From Funiculus sociatus GB2-C1 (GTDB lineage Bacteria > Cyanobacteriota > Cyanobacteriia > Cyanobacteriales > FACHB-T130), in contig NZ_JAMPKJ010000026.1 in the NCBI RefSeq assembly GCF_039962115.1, forward strand, positions 1 through 64,000: 64,000 bases of DNA. Reading direction: 5' to 3'. The first letter of the stretch is position 1, and the number at the start of each line of letters is the position of its first letter. Both the position numbers and the translations under genes were made by a program. The notes under the pieces are model-generated. The model was not told the DNA's origin. It worked only from the letters and a program-made list of their open reading frames with translations, and searched no databases. Shown one piece after another: positions 9,299 to 18,935 of the stretch.

Positions 9299-9331
9299 CT
9301 CATTCCCACTCAGATGCTGGGAATGAGATAA
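9299..9331. repeat. Palindromic repeat, cattccca / tgggaatg type
   Basis: A short inverted repeat cattccca ... tgggaatg followed by gagataacgag. A related palindrome (ttcccag ... ctgggaacgag) lies at 24161-24186, so this belongs to a dispersed small-repeat family. Confidence 0.6.
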
Positions 9332-9349
9332 CGAGGTGCCTTGATGATA

Positions 9350-10297
9350 TTATTTTCCAGATTTACCCTGTGGCTTAATTGTGCAACGGTCGAACCATTC
9401 CTGGTAAGTTTGTTGATGTTTGGCATCTTCAAGAATGATTTCCACTCGCACTTTCGCGCAACCGTGCGGCCGCTGATGTGCGATCGCATCTAAAATTCTA
9501 CTAGCAGTTTTCGGCGAATCAAACTCGCCCCTTACGGTTTGCTGACTGTTGGCGCTTGCAAATCCATTGTTTAAACGTACAGTTTCAGTCAGTTCAATTC
9601 CAGAGAGATCCCCTTGTCCTAGATCAATTTCGGCTAATTGTTTGTGTTCTGGGCTGACTTGTTCAACAATCAAAATCTCCCGTCTAACTGGAATCTCTAC
9701 CATCCGTGTTTGGATTTCTTTGCGAACAATAACTTCGCCTACTTTATGTTTGCTACTGTCTACGACTAATCGTTCTTCTAGCAAACGAATGATTTCTTGT
9801 TCTACAACTTCTGCATCTGAAGTGTTAGAATCTGACATAACTTTCTCCGATTGCTTTTGGTTATTATTTAATTGTATTGCTGTTGGGGTGACAGATGCAG
9901 TAGAGCCTTCATTTGATGAGCGTGCAGGCATTACCGATGTTTGTGGAATTTCTGCAAATTCCCCATCCCCATTTGGTATTATATAATCTGCTGAATACTC
10001 TATTTCCGATTGGCTGACATCTACATACAGCGTTTTATCGGCTGAGTCTACTTGCTGGATGTGCTTGCTTCTAATTAAAAATAGACTGGAGACTGGCTCG
10101 GCTTTAGCCGGAGATATAACTAAGTTTAACTGACGAGTTGGATCTAGAATTACATCCTTCACCTCACCCAGCAGCAAACCTTGCCGATCCTTGGCGGTAT
10201 AATTTTTTAGCTTATTCTTCAACTTGCTCAACAAGACATTGATCCGAATATCGTTTTCTTCTGAACCCTGATTTTTTGCCAATGTTTCGTTGTTCAT
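9350..10297 (-). CDS. DUF2382 protein with PRC-barrel-like N-terminus
   Basis: About 315 residues from ATG at 10297; the frame extends upstream only to a TTG at 10330. The N-terminal part has a PRC-barrel-like segment (GLLLGEVKDVILDPTRQLNLVISPA). A low-complexity linker follows, then a DUF2382 domain (about 165-300) with IRLLEERLVVDSSKHKVGEV, RKEIQTRMVEIPVRREILI and VEQVSPE. Proteins with PRC-barrel and DUF2382 are common in desiccation- and radiation-tolerant bacteria, but no biochemical activity is established. A second PRC/DUF2382 gene lies 0.7 kb upstream in the same orientation. Confidence 0.75.
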   Translation of the reverse strand: MNNETLAKNQGSEENDIRINVLLSKLKNKLKNYTAKDRQGLLLGEVKDVILDPTRQLNLVISPAKAEPVSSLFLIRSKHIQQVDSADKTLYVDVSQSEIEYSADYIIPNGDGEFAEIPQTSVMPARSSNEGSTASVTPTAIQLNNNQKQSEKVMSDSNTSDAEVVEQEIIRLLEERLVVDSSKHKVGEVIVRKEIQTRMVEIPVRREILIVEQVSPEHKQLAEIDLGQGDLSGIELTETVRLNNGFASANSQQTVRGEFDSPKTASRILDAIAHQRPHGCAKVRVEIILEDAKHQQTYQEWFDRCTIKPQGKSGK

Positions 10298-10441
10298 TTT
10301 ACAGAGCTTACTAATTTTTTTTTGAAGCAAAAACCCATTTATTATCCGTTGGTTAACGGATGTTTGGAAAGCTTACTGATTTCGACAGCATTCGCCAATA
10401 ATCTATCCAAACACCCGATTATGCTGCGATTATCCTAAAAA

Positions 10442-10648
10442 TTAGGTGGTGTAATTTTCATCCATCCAACAAATCGGTAGGCTTTCGCCTGAAGGAAAAA
10501 CCAATTTTTCCTTTTGATAAGTAATCGGTTCCTGTTCCTCTTGTCCTGCTTGGTCTCTTCCAGTCACAGCAGTTGAAGTAGGGCTAATTAAATGCTGAAT
10601 ATCGGTTATTTCAATCAAACTGCCGGATTCTTTATCTTTGAGAAACAT
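10442..10648 (-). CDS. Small conserved cyanobacterial protein
   Basis: 68 residues starting MFLKDKESGSLIEITDIQ and ending LVFPSGESLPICWMDENY. I recognise this pattern (a variant of MFLKD...LIE, then VTGR...FPSGE.LP.CW) as a small protein found in many cyanobacteria and often mislabelled acetyltransferase. No catalytic motif is visible. It lies between two DUF2382 genes on the same strand and could share their regulation. The function is unknown. Confidence 0.65.
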   Translation of the reverse strand: MFLKDKESGSLIEITDIQHLISPTSTAVTGRDQAGQEEQEPITYQKEKLVFPSGESLPICWMDENYTT

Positions 10649-10954
10649 AGAAGATGCCTAAATTGGGGTTCACTTGAAATGGTTTGCCGTGTTACAGATA
10701 CCTGGTAAACATACAGGCACTGAGAAAGGGGAGTATCCCACTTTTGTATAAACGCCAGACTACTAAAGTCGCAGCTACTCAACCAAAGCCCACCTGCGCG
10801 GGCTTTTTCTATTAGCCTGTTCTCGCTACGGCTTGGTTTGTGTAGCCACACCCTTAACGGTGTGGGGGTATATTTCCAAAAATAGGATACACCCGCTTAC
10901 ACGGTTATTTGTCTATCAAAATCAACTCAACAACCGTATAGTCACGAGGGCTAA
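10649..10954. other. Intergenic stretch with dispersed-repeat remnant
   Basis: No convincing gene. It contains the hairpin aaagccc / gggcttt (10785-10791 and 10800-10806), then a gtttgtgtagcc segment with the hairpin ccacacc / ggtgtgg. The combination resembles a dispersed repeat common between genes in filamentous cyanobacteria. The promoter of the 68-residue gene must lie in its left part. Confidence 0.5.
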
Positions 10955-11827
10955 TTAAATTCGGTCGGTGGGTAAGTTGGTAGAGCGATCTACAAACGTT
11001 TGATCGGTGGTGTTAACATCTAACTCTTCGCGACGGATGGTTTCTTCAGCATCCACTGTTTCGCGGTCTACTACTTTGCTGACTCGCACTTCTTCACGCA
11101 CAAAAGCTTCTTTGTGAATGTCGGGAGTTTCTTCGTAAATTTCCATGCGTGCTACTTCGCCTTCTTGGAAATTAACACTTCCCGGAGCAACTGCTTGGCC
11201 TGCATCCGCTGGGGTAACTCGCTCAATTACAACTCGCTCTTTTTCAATTGGCACTGAAACTCGTGCTGTTTCCGTTTCAATGTGCTTGCCAACTGCAACT
11301 TCACCTGTTTTTACGCGAGTTTTGTTAGCAATAAGGCGCTCTTGGTACAGTTTGAGAGTTTGATGATCGCGATCATTGATCTCGTACAAAGAGGGTTCTT
11401 GCTGATAGTTATAGCTGCTGCGGTCATATGTGGCATCAGCTACCGGGCTAACAGATGCACCCGTAGTTGGAGCGCGATAAACTCCTCTTACCTGTTCTTC
11501 ATAATCGTAATCAGTTGTCATGCGATCGCTATATTCGGGTAGAGCTTCTGCTTGCTCTCTAGTCATGCCGCTAACGTATACGCGATCGCTATTATAATCA
11601 ATTCTAGAGCGACCAATTGGTAGCAAAACTTTTTTGCCAAAAATCCAAAATCCTAAGTCAACCACTAGATACCGTAAGTGACCTTCTTCGTCAACTAAAA
11701 CGTCGGTAACGTTGCCAAATTTCTCTTCATTAGATCCTTCAGTATAGACACTCATCCCTTGAAGGTCATTGCCACCAAAAGTGTCGCGGTAGTTTGGATC
11801 AAAATCTTCTATTTTTAAAAGAGCCAT
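10955..11827 (-). CDS. PRC-barrel plus DUF2382 stress-type protein
   Basis: 290 residues, ATG preceded by aagggaaag. The N-terminal PRC-barrel domain (about 20-95) includes FGNVTDVLVDEEGHLRYLVV and DLGFWIFGKKVLLP. A glycine/tyrosine-rich linker leads to DUF2382 (about 150-275) with LKLYQERLIANKTRVKTGEV, VSVPIEKERVVIERVTPAD and EEVRVSKVVDRETVDAEE. The protein is very acidic and hydrophilic, and no enzymatic residues are known. It resembles the abundant stress proteins of cyanobacteria; the partner paralogue is at 9350-10297. Confidence 0.85.
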   Translation of the reverse strand: MALLKIEDFDPNYRDTFGGNDLQGMSVYTEGSNEEKFGNVTDVLVDEEGHLRYLVVDLGFWIFGKKVLLPIGRSRIDYNSDRVYVSGMTREQAEALPEYSDRMTTDYDYEEQVRGVYRAPTTGASVSPVADATYDRSSYNYQQEPSLYEINDRDHQTLKLYQERLIANKTRVKTGEVAVGKHIETETARVSVPIEKERVVIERVTPADAGQAVAPGSVNFQEGEVARMEIYEETPDIHKEAFVREEVRVSKVVDRETVDAEETIRREELDVNTTDQTFVDRSTNLPTDRI

Positions 11828-12174
11828 GCTACTTTCCCTTAAGTTGTTACATCTCTATGTTATTTACTTTACAAATATCTCGAATTTGCTTCCTCTCCCC
11901 AGCGACTGAATTCCCTAAGATAATCAAGCTCATCTAAAGGTGTAAAACAGTTGATACTAAAGCTTAGATGTGCGGAATTTTGAATATTGAGGTTTAATTT
12001 TGCGTCTATAACAAGCAGCAGTTTTAAGTAATATTAAGTATATTAATTGAGCCGAGCCAGCTAATATATATAGATGCCTATTTATAGATATAAAAAAATT
12101 AATATTTTTGACAAATATAAGGGATGAAAGTATATAAGAAAAGGTTAAAAAATAAATCTGCCGGACGGTAGATA
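11828..12174. other. AT-rich intergenic region between divergent genes
   Basis: 347 bp that must carry the promoters of the minus-strand PRC/DUF2382 gene and the plus-strand aldolase gene. It is AT-rich with several A/T tracts near 12060-12125. I see no clear operator or RNA structure in it. Confidence 0.5.
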
Positions 12175-12180
12175 GTGAGG

Positions 12181-12840
12181 ATGTATAATCAGTCGTGGTT
12201 AAAGCTGGTGGAAAAACACCGAGCGATCGCAGTCATAAGAGCGCCACAGATGGAACTTGGTCGCCAAATGGCTCTAGCTGTGGCATCGGGAGGGATGCAC
12301 CTAATTGAAATTACTTGGAATAGCGACAAAGCAGCAGAGTTAATTGCCCATTTGCGTTCCGAATTACCAAATTGCACAATTGGCACAGGAACCATATTAA
12401 ATCTAGAACAGCTAAAGAGCGCGATCGCATCTGGCACCCAGTTCGTCTTCACTCCTCACGTTGATCCCACTCTGATTAAAGCAGCAAATGATAGCGGCGT
12501 ACCGATGGTGCCTGGGGCGCTTTCCCCCACGGAAATTGTCACCGCTTGGGCTACAGGTGCCAGCTGCGTGAAAGTGTTTCCCGTCGGCGCTGTAGGCGGA
12601 CAGAAATATATAAAAAGTTTGCAAGGGCCATTGGGACATATTCCCTTAATTCCCACAGGCGGCGTAACCCTGGAAAATGCCAAAGAATTTTTACTAGCAG
12701 GAGCGATCGCCGTCGGAGTTTCCGGCAGTTTATTCCCCCAAAAGGGACTTACCATACATTCTGAATCTGAGCAATATGCGCTCATCGCCCAACGCGCCCA
12801 AACTCTGATGCAAAACTTAGTAAATTACCAGACAGGCTGA
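12181..12840 (+). CDS. eda: KDPG / 4-hydroxy-2-oxoglutarate aldolase
   Basis: About 219 residues. This TIM-barrel class I aldolase cleaves 2-keto-3-deoxy-6-phosphogluconate to pyruvate and glyceraldehyde 3-phosphate, the last step of the Entner-Doudoroff pathway. Family motifs are present: HLIEITWNS with the catalytic glutamate, IGTGTI, the Schiff-base lysine in CVKVFPVGAVGG and LIPTGGV. The start is uncertain: ATG 12181 follows GTG 12175 in the same frame and gagg touches the ATG, so it cannot serve as its ribosome site. It is a single gene with no Entner-Doudoroff dehydratase nearby. Confidence 0.88.
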   Translation: MYNQSWLKLVEKHRAIAVIRAPQMELGRQMALAVASGGMHLIEITWNSDKAAELIAHLRSELPNCTIGTGTILNLEQLKSAIASGTQFVFTPHVDPTLIKAANDSGVPMVPGALSPTEIVTAWATGASCVKVFPVGAVGGQKYIKSLQGPLGHIPLIPTGGVTLENAKEFLLAGAIAVGVSGSLFPQKGLTIHSESEQYALIAQRAQTLMQNLVNYQTG

Positions 12841-12944
12841 TTTAGCATTAAGCTAATAAAATCCGATATCCATTGATGCCATTAGTTAGAAAGAGTTTTT
12901 CCTTGAATTTCTCTGTTCTGACCCACCGAATCAGCCGAAGAGCC

Positions 12945-13457
12945 ATGAAAAGCATCATTTATCCTGCCTTAAAAAGTCGCCCAGTGGCTTTATTTGCTAG
13001 TGCAGTGCTGATGCTTACGGCGATGAGTGGCTGGGTAAAACCAGCTTTGACACAACCACAAGGCGCGATAATTTCCAGCAAAATGCAGCAGTTGCAACAA
13101 TCAGATCAACGCTGGATTCAGATCGATCTGACAAAGCAACGCCTGATTGCTTGGGAAGGCTCAAAACCTGTGTATGCGATCGTTGTATCCACTGGCAAGC
13201 GTTCCACTCCCACGCGCATCGGTACTTTTGCCATAAAATCTAAGCACCGCTATAACCGGATGCGCGGCGAAGGTTACGATGTTCCTAATGTTCCCTATAC
13301 GATGTACTACTACGGAGGTTATGCAATTCACGGTGCCTACTGGCATCGTCGCTTTGGCACTCCAGTCAGCCACGGTTGCATAAATCTGGCAGTGAATCAT
13401 TCTAAATGGCTATATAACTGGGCTTCAGTGGGAACGCCAGTGGTTGTTCATAAATGA
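12945..13457 (+). CDS. L,D-transpeptidase (YkuD family), first of a tandem pair
   Basis: About 170 residues from ATG at 12945, chosen because it places a normal signal peptide at the start (basic n-region then [16 protein letters not shown]). The frame extends upstream to 12873 without such logic. The YkuD domain has [37 protein letters not shown] and the catalytic PVSHGCINL, whose cysteine forms the acyl-enzyme. Such enzymes make 3-3 cross-links in peptidoglycan or attach proteins to it. The next gene is a close paralogue. Confidence 0.88.
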   Translation: MKSIIYPALKSRPVALFASAVLMLTAMSGWVKPALTQPQGAIISSKMQQLQQSDQRWIQIDLTKQRLIAWEGSKPVYAIVVSTGKRSTPTRIGTFAIKSKHRYNRMRGEGYDVPNVPYTMYYYGGYAIHGAYWHRRFGTPVSHGCINLAVNHSKWLYNWASVGTPVVVHK

Positions 13458-13546
13458 AAGGATTGGGGATTGGGGAAGAGGGAAATTCCCCAATCAAAAC
13501 TCTAATCCCAAGTAAACAAAAGTAACAATGATGTGAGGGGTGAATC

Positions 13547-14113
13547 GTGGAAAACTTAATTCGTTTTTCTTGGTTACGTCGGCGTGGAACTTTCTGGACA
13601 GTTGTGGCACTGTTGTTTACAGCTTCGTGTTTTTGGATAACACCAACTGAGGCGGCCTCCAAATCATCAAGATCAACGCAGGTTGGTGCGCCATCACTAC
13701 AGTTCAACAAAATTACTAGAAAAGCGAGGAAAAAAGTTCGAGTCAAAAAAGCTGCCAAGGGACGACGCTGGATACAAGTTGATTTATCAAGTCAAAGATT
13801 GGTTGCTTGGGAAGGAAAGAAAAGAGTTTATTCCTACCGGATCTCCAGCGGTAAGCGTTCAACCCCCACTCGCCTCGGAACTTTCGCTATTCAAAGAAAG
13901 TATCGGTCAACTCGGATGCGCGGCAGAGACTACAACGTTCCGAATGTACCTCATGCAATGTACTACTCTGGAGGCTATGCGATTCATGGAGCCTACTGGC
14001 ACAATCGTTTTGGCAGACCTGTCAGCCACGGCTGCGTCAATCTTCCGGTAGGAGCAGCTAGAAGGTTATACAGCTGGGCGCCAGTAGGGACTAAGGTGGT
14101 TGTCCAGAGGTAA
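13547..14113 (+). CDS. L,D-transpeptidase (YkuD family), second of a tandem pair
   Basis: 188 residues from a GTG start with gaggggtg upstream. A signal sequence (FWTVVALLFTASCFWI) is followed by a basic linker (RKARKKVRVKKAAKGRR) that the first copy lacks and that could bind anionic wall polymers. The YkuD core repeats the motifs of the neighbour: [46 protein letters not shown] with the catalytic cysteine. The pair arose by tandem duplication and sits 90 bp apart. Confidence 0.9.
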   Translation: MENLIRFSWLRRRGTFWTVVALLFTASCFWITPTEAASKSSRSTQVGAPSLQFNKITRKARKKVRVKKAAKGRRWIQVDLSSQRLVAWEGKKRVYSYRISSGKRSTPTRLGTFAIQRKYRSTRMRGRDYNVPNVPHAMYYSGGYAIHGAYWHNRFGRPVSHGCVNLPVGAARRLYSWAPVGTKVVVQR

Positions 14114-14330
14114 TGGGGATTGGGGATTGGGGATTGGGGATTGGGGAAAAGTCTTATCTACTCCCTACCCCCAACCCCTTCCCACCTCTCCCTAACCCTC
14201 TCCTAAGAGGAGAGGGAAGTCGAATAATTTTATACGCGGAAGGAAAGCCAGAAGCCCCTCCCCTTCAAGGGGAGGGGTTGGGGAGAGGTCAAACGATTTA
14301 TTTTCAACTCAGAGACTCGGAACGAGAAAG
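14113..14330. repeat. attgggg heptamer array and GC hairpin repeats
   Basis: Four direct attgggg heptamers run through 14119-14146. They are followed by hairpins of the type ccctctcct / aggagaggg and cccctcccctt / aaggggagggg near 14190-14290. Both are typical dispersed repeats between cyanobacterial genes. Two more heptamers lie at 13464-13478. The hairpins may end transcription between the convergent transpeptidase and Hsp70 genes. Confidence 0.75.
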
Positions 14331-15944
14331 TCAGCTTAGCTGAACTACAGACTGATTTTCTAATAGAGTTTGGTTTGTTAGCAGGTCTTGGACGGTGATT
14401 CTGAGGAAGCGATCGCGATCTACTTGAAACTGGAGTTTAACGCGATCGCTCCCTGGATAACCAGGCGGTGCGAGTTGGGCAATGCTACGCGCCCCTTCTC
14501 TGTCGTTGAGGGGTTGCACTGATGTATCACCCCCAAGACGGCGAGTAACTAAGCGATCGCCTTCAAAATATACTTCTATACCGCCAGTTTCCGCTCCTAT
14601 TTCGCCGATAATTAGTTCAATGCTGGGTTGGTTTTCCACCGAAGCACCCAAGAGTAGTTCTACCGGATCGCTCATCGGGTAAGCTTGTCCGGAGTTAATC
14701 AGTTTATGCCAGTTGTGGCGATTGTTACGCCGATCCCAGTAGCGGATGCCGTAACTATGGTAGAGAAAATCTTGCAGTTCGACACCTAGACTCAGCTGGA
14801 GTGCGCCGGATGCGATCGCTTCAAACGGGCGATCACATTTGATTTTACTAATATCAAAATATTGTTGCGCCCAAGTCCGCACAGCGGGAATTTGCACTGT
14901 ACCGCCAACTAATAAAACTGCATCAATGTCTGAAACTTCGATACCTTGGCGACGTGCTTGTTGCAAAACTTGAGTCATCGACTCGTCTAAACGGTCAAAA
15001 AATTGGTGTTCTTTGAGGATAGTTTCAAAGTGCGAACGATCTAGTTCTAGCTCGTAGCTTTCAAATGTTTCATCATTGAAATACACCTCACTCGCTTGAG
15101 TTTGACTAGACAGTTGAATCTTTAACCGTTCCGCCAGTCGCGTCGTTAGCGGTGTCGCCTTCAACCCCTGCGTTTTAGCAAAGTAATCAACCACCCAATT
15201 GTCAATATCCGAACCCCCCAAATTTTGCCCAGCTTTAGCCAACACGCGGGCAGTTTTTGCCTTTTGCGCTGATTCATTCAATGGTTTCTTACCCCACTTG
15301 AGGATAAAACCCAACGGCTTCTTATCTGCCTTAATATCTAACCGCACTAGGGAAAGATCCAGCGTCCCGCCGCCGAAATCGACCACCAGCAACACGCCTC
15401 CTTCTGCCATTCCGTAACCTAAAGCTGCTGCTGTGGGTTCATCCAACATCCGCACCTGTTCTACTGGCAAATCATCGCATACTGCTGAAAGCCAGTTGCG
15501 GTAAGCTTCAAAGCTGTCTACTGGCACAGTTAACACCAGCGACTCTACTCCCCCCCCGCTGTTCGGGAGGGCTGGAGAGGGGTTATTTTCTGCAAGTTTC
15601 TCAATAATTTGCTGGAGAAACCATTTCCCAATTTGCTCAAAAGTAATTATCTGCCCGTCCAGTTCCGGGATGAAGCCTTGGATGTTAGCACCAATTCCCC
15701 GCTTAAAGTTGCGGAAAAAGCGGGGATCTGCGCTGAGGTCAAGACCGCGATCGCGCACTGCTTGCCCGACCACAACCGTTGATAGTGTTGCATTCTCAAC
15801 ATAAAGCAAACTGGGAATCAGCGGGGGATTCTGCTCAAACTTTACCGATAAACCAGGTAGGCTAACGGTTTCTGGCTGCTGGGTTGCTGCGTTCCAGCGA
15901 GCAATTACGGTGTTGCTAGTTCCAAAATCAATTGCGATCGCCAT
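14331..15944 (-). CDS. Hsp70-family protein (DnaK-like ATPase)
   Basis: 537 residues. The N-terminal nucleotide-binding domain of about 390 residues shows MAIAIDFGTSNTVIA (phosphate 1), LLVVDFGGGTLDLSLV (phosphate 2), DEPTAAALGYG (connect 1) and DAVLLVGGTVQIPAV (adenosine). The substrate-binding part is short, ending after a beta sandwich (KLQFQVDRDRFLRITVQDLL) without the usual helical lid. Proteins of this shape occur in many cyanobacteria beside true DnaK; clients are unknown. No dnaJ or grpE gene is near. Confidence 0.88.
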   Translation of the reverse strand: MAIAIDFGTSNTVIARWNAATQQPETVSLPGLSVKFEQNPPLIPSLLYVENATLSTVVVGQAVRDRGLDLSADPRFFRNFKRGIGANIQGFIPELDGQIITFEQIGKWFLQQIIEKLAENNPSPALPNSGGGVESLVLTVPVDSFEAYRNWLSAVCDDLPVEQVRMLDEPTAAALGYGMAEGGVLLVVDFGGGTLDLSLVRLDIKADKKPLGFILKWGKKPLNESAQKAKTARVLAKAGQNLGGSDIDNWVVDYFAKTQGLKATPLTTRLAERLKIQLSSQTQASEVYFNDETFESYELELDRSHFETILKEHQFFDRLDESMTQVLQQARRQGIEVSDIDAVLLVGGTVQIPAVRTWAQQYFDISKIKCDRPFEAIASGALQLSLGVELQDFLYHSYGIRYWDRRNNRHNWHKLINSGQAYPMSDPVELLLGASVENQPSIELIIGEIGAETGGIEVYFEGDRLVTRRLGGDTSVQPLNDREGARSIAQLAPPGYPGSDRVKLQFQVDRDRFLRITVQDLLTNQTLLENQSVVQLS

Positions 15945-16271
15945 TCAGGATCAGTTCACCGACACGCCGGGATAAGGTCTTTCAAAGCATTTTACCAGGA
16001 TGCTGTTTTCCTTTGGCTTGTTGTGTCTGAAGGTTGCCAAACCCTATGCAGCCGAACGCTTCTGACACATTACGTATTTTTATATACTTTTTTCCTTGCA
16101 TTTAGGATACATCTCTGGTATTTTACAACTACCTCTTTGGACATATGGCAAGAAAATGAAACATTTTTTAACATGGGAAGCAACAAAGGGAGTTTAAGGA
16201 ATAAGAATTAGTCCTCAAGCCCTTGAATAACCACATCAACACAAGTTCCTTAAAGGGAAAGGGCTGAAATT
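15945..16271. other. Intergenic region without a clear feature
   Basis: 327 bp between divergent genes. It is AT-rich in the middle (around 16075-16160). A purine-rich ribosome site (aaagggaaaggg) lies before the gene at 16272. I see no conserved gene or RNA in it. Confidence 0.4.
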
Positions 16272-16547
16272 ATGAATAATCCGCAAACAACGGAAGCTAA
16301 TGATTTTTTAGGAAGCCTCAAAAGTGGTTTATGGATCTTCGGTGTATCCTCTTGGCTATTTGGAATCACTGATAGAAGTATTGCCTCCTTCGCTGATGGC
16401 TACCTTTCTGCATTAGATATTACTCAGTTGTTTACAGCTTCCTTCTTTTTTGTAAGTTGGCTGTTTTTGAAACCAGCATCTATCAAAGCTTTCGTCCCAC
16501 AGCCTTTTAGAAAGTTTTTCCGGGTGCAACAAGAAGCCAACAGCTAA
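16272..16547 (+). CDS. Small two-helix membrane protein, unknown
   Basis: 91 residues, ATG with a purine-rich aaagggctgaaatt leader. Hydrophobic stretches lie at about 20-33 (LWIFGVSSWLFGIT) and 48-65 (ALDITQLFTASFFFVSWLFL). The basic tail FRKFFRVQQEANS suggests a cytoplasmic C-terminus. I do not recognise a family. The good ribosome site and membrane pattern argue it is real; it is followed by a palindromic repeat. Confidence 0.55.
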   Translation: MNNPQTTEANDFLGSLKSGLWIFGVSSWLFGITDRSIASFADGYLSALDITQLFTASFFFVSWLFLKPASIKAFVPQPFRKFFRVQQEANS

Positions 16548-16590
16548 AGGCAAAAGGCATGAAATAAATGCCTAGTAATTTGTAGTAATT

Positions 16591-16697
16591 CGTAGGTTGG
16601 GTTGTAGCTTGCTTGGGTGTAGCGGTACGCAAGTGTTATCCAACGACTCGCTTTCATCTACTGAATGTTGGTTTGCGTTCCAAGCGCCCAACCTACG
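16591..16697. repeat. MITE-like element, cgtaggttggg termini
   Basis: About 107 bp bounded by perfect 11-bp inverted repeats cgtaggttggg (16591-16601) and cccaacctacg (16687-16697). Related elements occur at 20375-20459, 38411-38444 and 44611-44636. Confidence 0.8.
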
Positions 16698-16749
16698 TTC
16701 CTTTCTACATTCTTTCATAGAAAAGGCAAGAAATAGCACTAGCGGCACT

Positions 16750-17751
16750 TTAAGGTACAACGCTGCTATCCGAGTCAGCCTGACTTGCATTGCACAAAGT
16801 TTCAAGTAATTTCGATCTATCTGTTTGTAGGTCAAACAAGTGTAACCCAAACCGTTCAGACAATTCCTTACAAACTTGCATTCCCCTAACACTGCTACCG
16901 TGGGAGTCGAGGGGAGGCGAGAAAATTCCAATTCCCATTTGTTGCGGCACAACTACAAGCAATCCACCCGACACCCCACTTTTTCCGGGAAGACCGACTG
17001 TATAAGCCCATTCTCCGGCAAAGTCGTACATTCCGCAAGTGTACATGACAGTTAAAATATCTCTGATATAGCGCGAATCAACGGCACGATCTTTAGTAAT
17101 CGGGTTAATACCATTATTGGCGAGAGTGGCTGCCATTACTGCCAAATCGCGACAATTAACCATCAGGGAACACTGCTGAAAATACAAATCCAGCGCTTCC
17201 TCAATTTTTGCGTCAATCATGCCAAAATTCAGCATGAGATGCGCCATTGCTCGGTTACGATGTCCAGTAGTGCGTTCAGACATGAACACGGGCATATCTA
17301 TAAAGAGATTGTGTCCCACGTAGCGCTGAAACATATCCAGCATCCGCACAAGACGTTCAGTAGGCCCCGATCCTTTGATTAAACTGGTGGTAGCGATCGC
17401 GCCTGCATTTATCATTGGATTATACGGTCGCTTTGACGATTCATCCAACACAATCGAGTTGAAAGAATCTCCTGTTGGTTCCACCCCAACCCGCGTCAAA
17501 ACGTAATCGCGTCCATGATCTTCCAATGCCATTCCATACACAAATGCCTTAGAAATCGACTGGATGGTGAATAATTGTTCGTAATCACCTACCTCATATA
17601 TTTGACCATCTACAGTAACAATGCAAATGCCGAACCAATCCGGGTTTGCTTTCGCTAATTCTGGGATATAGTTCGCCAATACGCCGTCACGCATTGACTT
17701 GTACTTGAGATGCAACTCGTTGAGAAAGTTTTGAAGGATGGGAGATTCCAT
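16750..17751 (-). CDS. glsA: Glutaminase (serine-dependent beta-lactamase fold)
   Basis: 333 residues, slightly longer than the usual 300-310. It hydrolyses glutamine to glutamate and ammonia. Family motifs are present: [20 protein letters not shown] at the start, [12 protein letters not shown] containing the catalytic S-x-x-K pair, [12 protein letters not shown], and [13 protein letters not shown] near the C-terminus. The C-terminal 30 residues are polar and variable. The PHP gene upstream is on the same strand but a terminator-like hairpin separates them. Confidence 0.92.
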   Translation of the reverse strand: MESPILQNFLNELHLKYKSMRDGVLANYIPELAKANPDWFGICIVTVDGQIYEVGDYEQLFTIQSISKAFVYGMALEDHGRDYVLTRVGVEPTGDSFNSIVLDESSKRPYNPMINAGAIATTSLIKGSGPTERLVRMLDMFQRYVGHNLFIDMPVFMSERTTGHRNRAMAHLMLNFGMIDAKIEEALDLYFQQCSLMVNCRDLAVMAATLANNGINPITKDRAVDSRYIRDILTVMYTCGMYDFAGEWAYTVGLPGKSGVSGGLLVVVPQQMGIGIFSPPLDSHGSSVRGMQVCKELSERFGLHLFDLQTDRSKLLETLCNASQADSDSSVVP

Positions 17752-17767
17752 AAAAAGGTAATTATGT

Positions 17768-17800
17768 AAAAGGCAAAAGAATTCTTCAATTTTGCCTTTT
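17768..17800 (-). terminator. Terminator-like hairpin between PHP and glsA
   Basis: A perfect 11-bp inverted repeat aaaaggcaaaa / ttttgcctttt (17768-17778, 17790-17800) with an 11-nt loop. The A/T-rich arms could work on either strand; it would end the PHP transcript before glsA. Confidence 0.65.
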
Positions 17801-17816
17801 TCTTAACTATTAGCGA

Positions 17817-18644
17817 TTAACGCAAACTTTCAGCCGCTTGTTTAATAGGTGCCAGCAACTCCAAAGGTACGTGAAGCATATTGAGTGAGTGACGTTCTGG
17901 GCCTACAGAATCAGAATTGGGGCCATGATAATCACTGCCACCCGTCATCAGTAAACCATACTCAGCGCACAATTTCTTTAAATTATTAATTTCTTTCGGA
18001 CTGTGGTTGGGATGATAAACTTCAACGCCCATCAAACCAGCTGCAACCAATTCCTTCAGCACTTGCTCAACTTTACCGCCTCGGAACAAGTAAGGATGCG
18101 CCCAGACTGGAACTGCACCGCAAGAACGTAACAGAGTAATACCCTCAACAATCGAGAACTTCTCGTAATGCACGTAAGCGGGTTTGTCATCGCCCAGCAA
18201 AATGTCGAAAGCTTCCCGCGACGATTGGAAATAACCCGCTTTTACGAGGGCCGTGGCAATATGAGGACGACCTGGTGCCATACCTTCTCCTAACTGGGGT
18301 AACTCAATTGGGTAGCCTAGTTCTGCCAATTTCGCTACCATTTCTTGAGAACGGCGTTTGCGTCCTTCGATGCGATCGCGCAAAGGTTCTCGAAGCTTCT
18401 GGGCATCAGGATAAAATCCTAAAATATGCAATGAGCAGTCATTGTGAACGGTACTCAGTTCAAGTCCGGGAACAATTTCCAGGTTGTGCGGCTTAGCAGC
18501 CGTAAACGCCTCATCCCAGCCATTCATCGTATCGTGATCGGTGATGGCGAGGGCGCAAACTCCAGCATTCACCGCCGCTTCAACGAGTTCGCTTGGGGTG
18601 AGAGTTCCGTCTGAGTAAGTTGTGTGGGAGTGTAGTTCTAGCAT
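17817..18644 (-). CDS. PHP-domain phosphoesterase
   Basis: 275 residues. The PHP metal motifs are clear: ELHSHTTYSDGTLTP at the N-terminus, ALAITDHDTMNGW, a histidine in VPVWAHPYLF and GSDYHGPN near the C-terminus, which together bind the metals of this family. Related proteins (YciV/TrpH, RNase AM) hydrolyse 3',5'-nucleoside bisphosphates or trim RNA 5' ends. The substrate here is not shown. ATG start. Confidence 0.88.
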   Translation of the reverse strand: MLELHSHTTYSDGTLTPSELVEAAVNAGVCALAITDHDTMNGWDEAFTAAKPHNLEIVPGLELSTVHNDCSLHILGFYPDAQKLREPLRDRIEGRKRRSQEMVAKLAELGYPIELPQLGEGMAPGRPHIATALVKAGYFQSSREAFDILLGDDKPAYVHYEKFSIVEGITLLRSCGAVPVWAHPYLFRGGKVEQVLKELVAAGLMGVEVYHPNHSPKEINNLKKLCAEYGLLMTGGSDYHGPNSDSVGPERHSLNMLHVPLELLAPIKQAAESLR

Positions 18645-18935
18645 TCTTTAATTGTAATTATTTCTGCGATTTGCGCTTTCGATGCACCGCACTAGCAGAA
18701 AGGTTATCCATCCTGCTAGTAAGCTGAATATAGTAATCCTAAACGAGTTGTGAAATATTTTTTTTGTTTGTAGCGCTTTCTCTTCACGAGAGCAACAGGC
18801 ATCTTGCCTAAACTTTTCCTTGCACCTTAAAGATAACATAAAAAAGGGTTTTATAACCCTAAGTAAATTGTTATAATCTGCATATTCAATTTTAGACGGA
18901 ACACATAGATATATACATAGAGTGAGGAAGAAATA

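Noticed and set aside
10615-10851. Minus-strand open frame of 78 codons
   Set aside because: Overlaps the start of the conserved 68-residue gene and crosses a dispersed-repeat hairpin; its protein looks like chance sequence.
18648-18839. Minus-strand open frame of 63 codons with one hydrophobic stretch
   Set aside because: No ribosome site or similarity; lies in the promoter region between the PHP and WGR genes.
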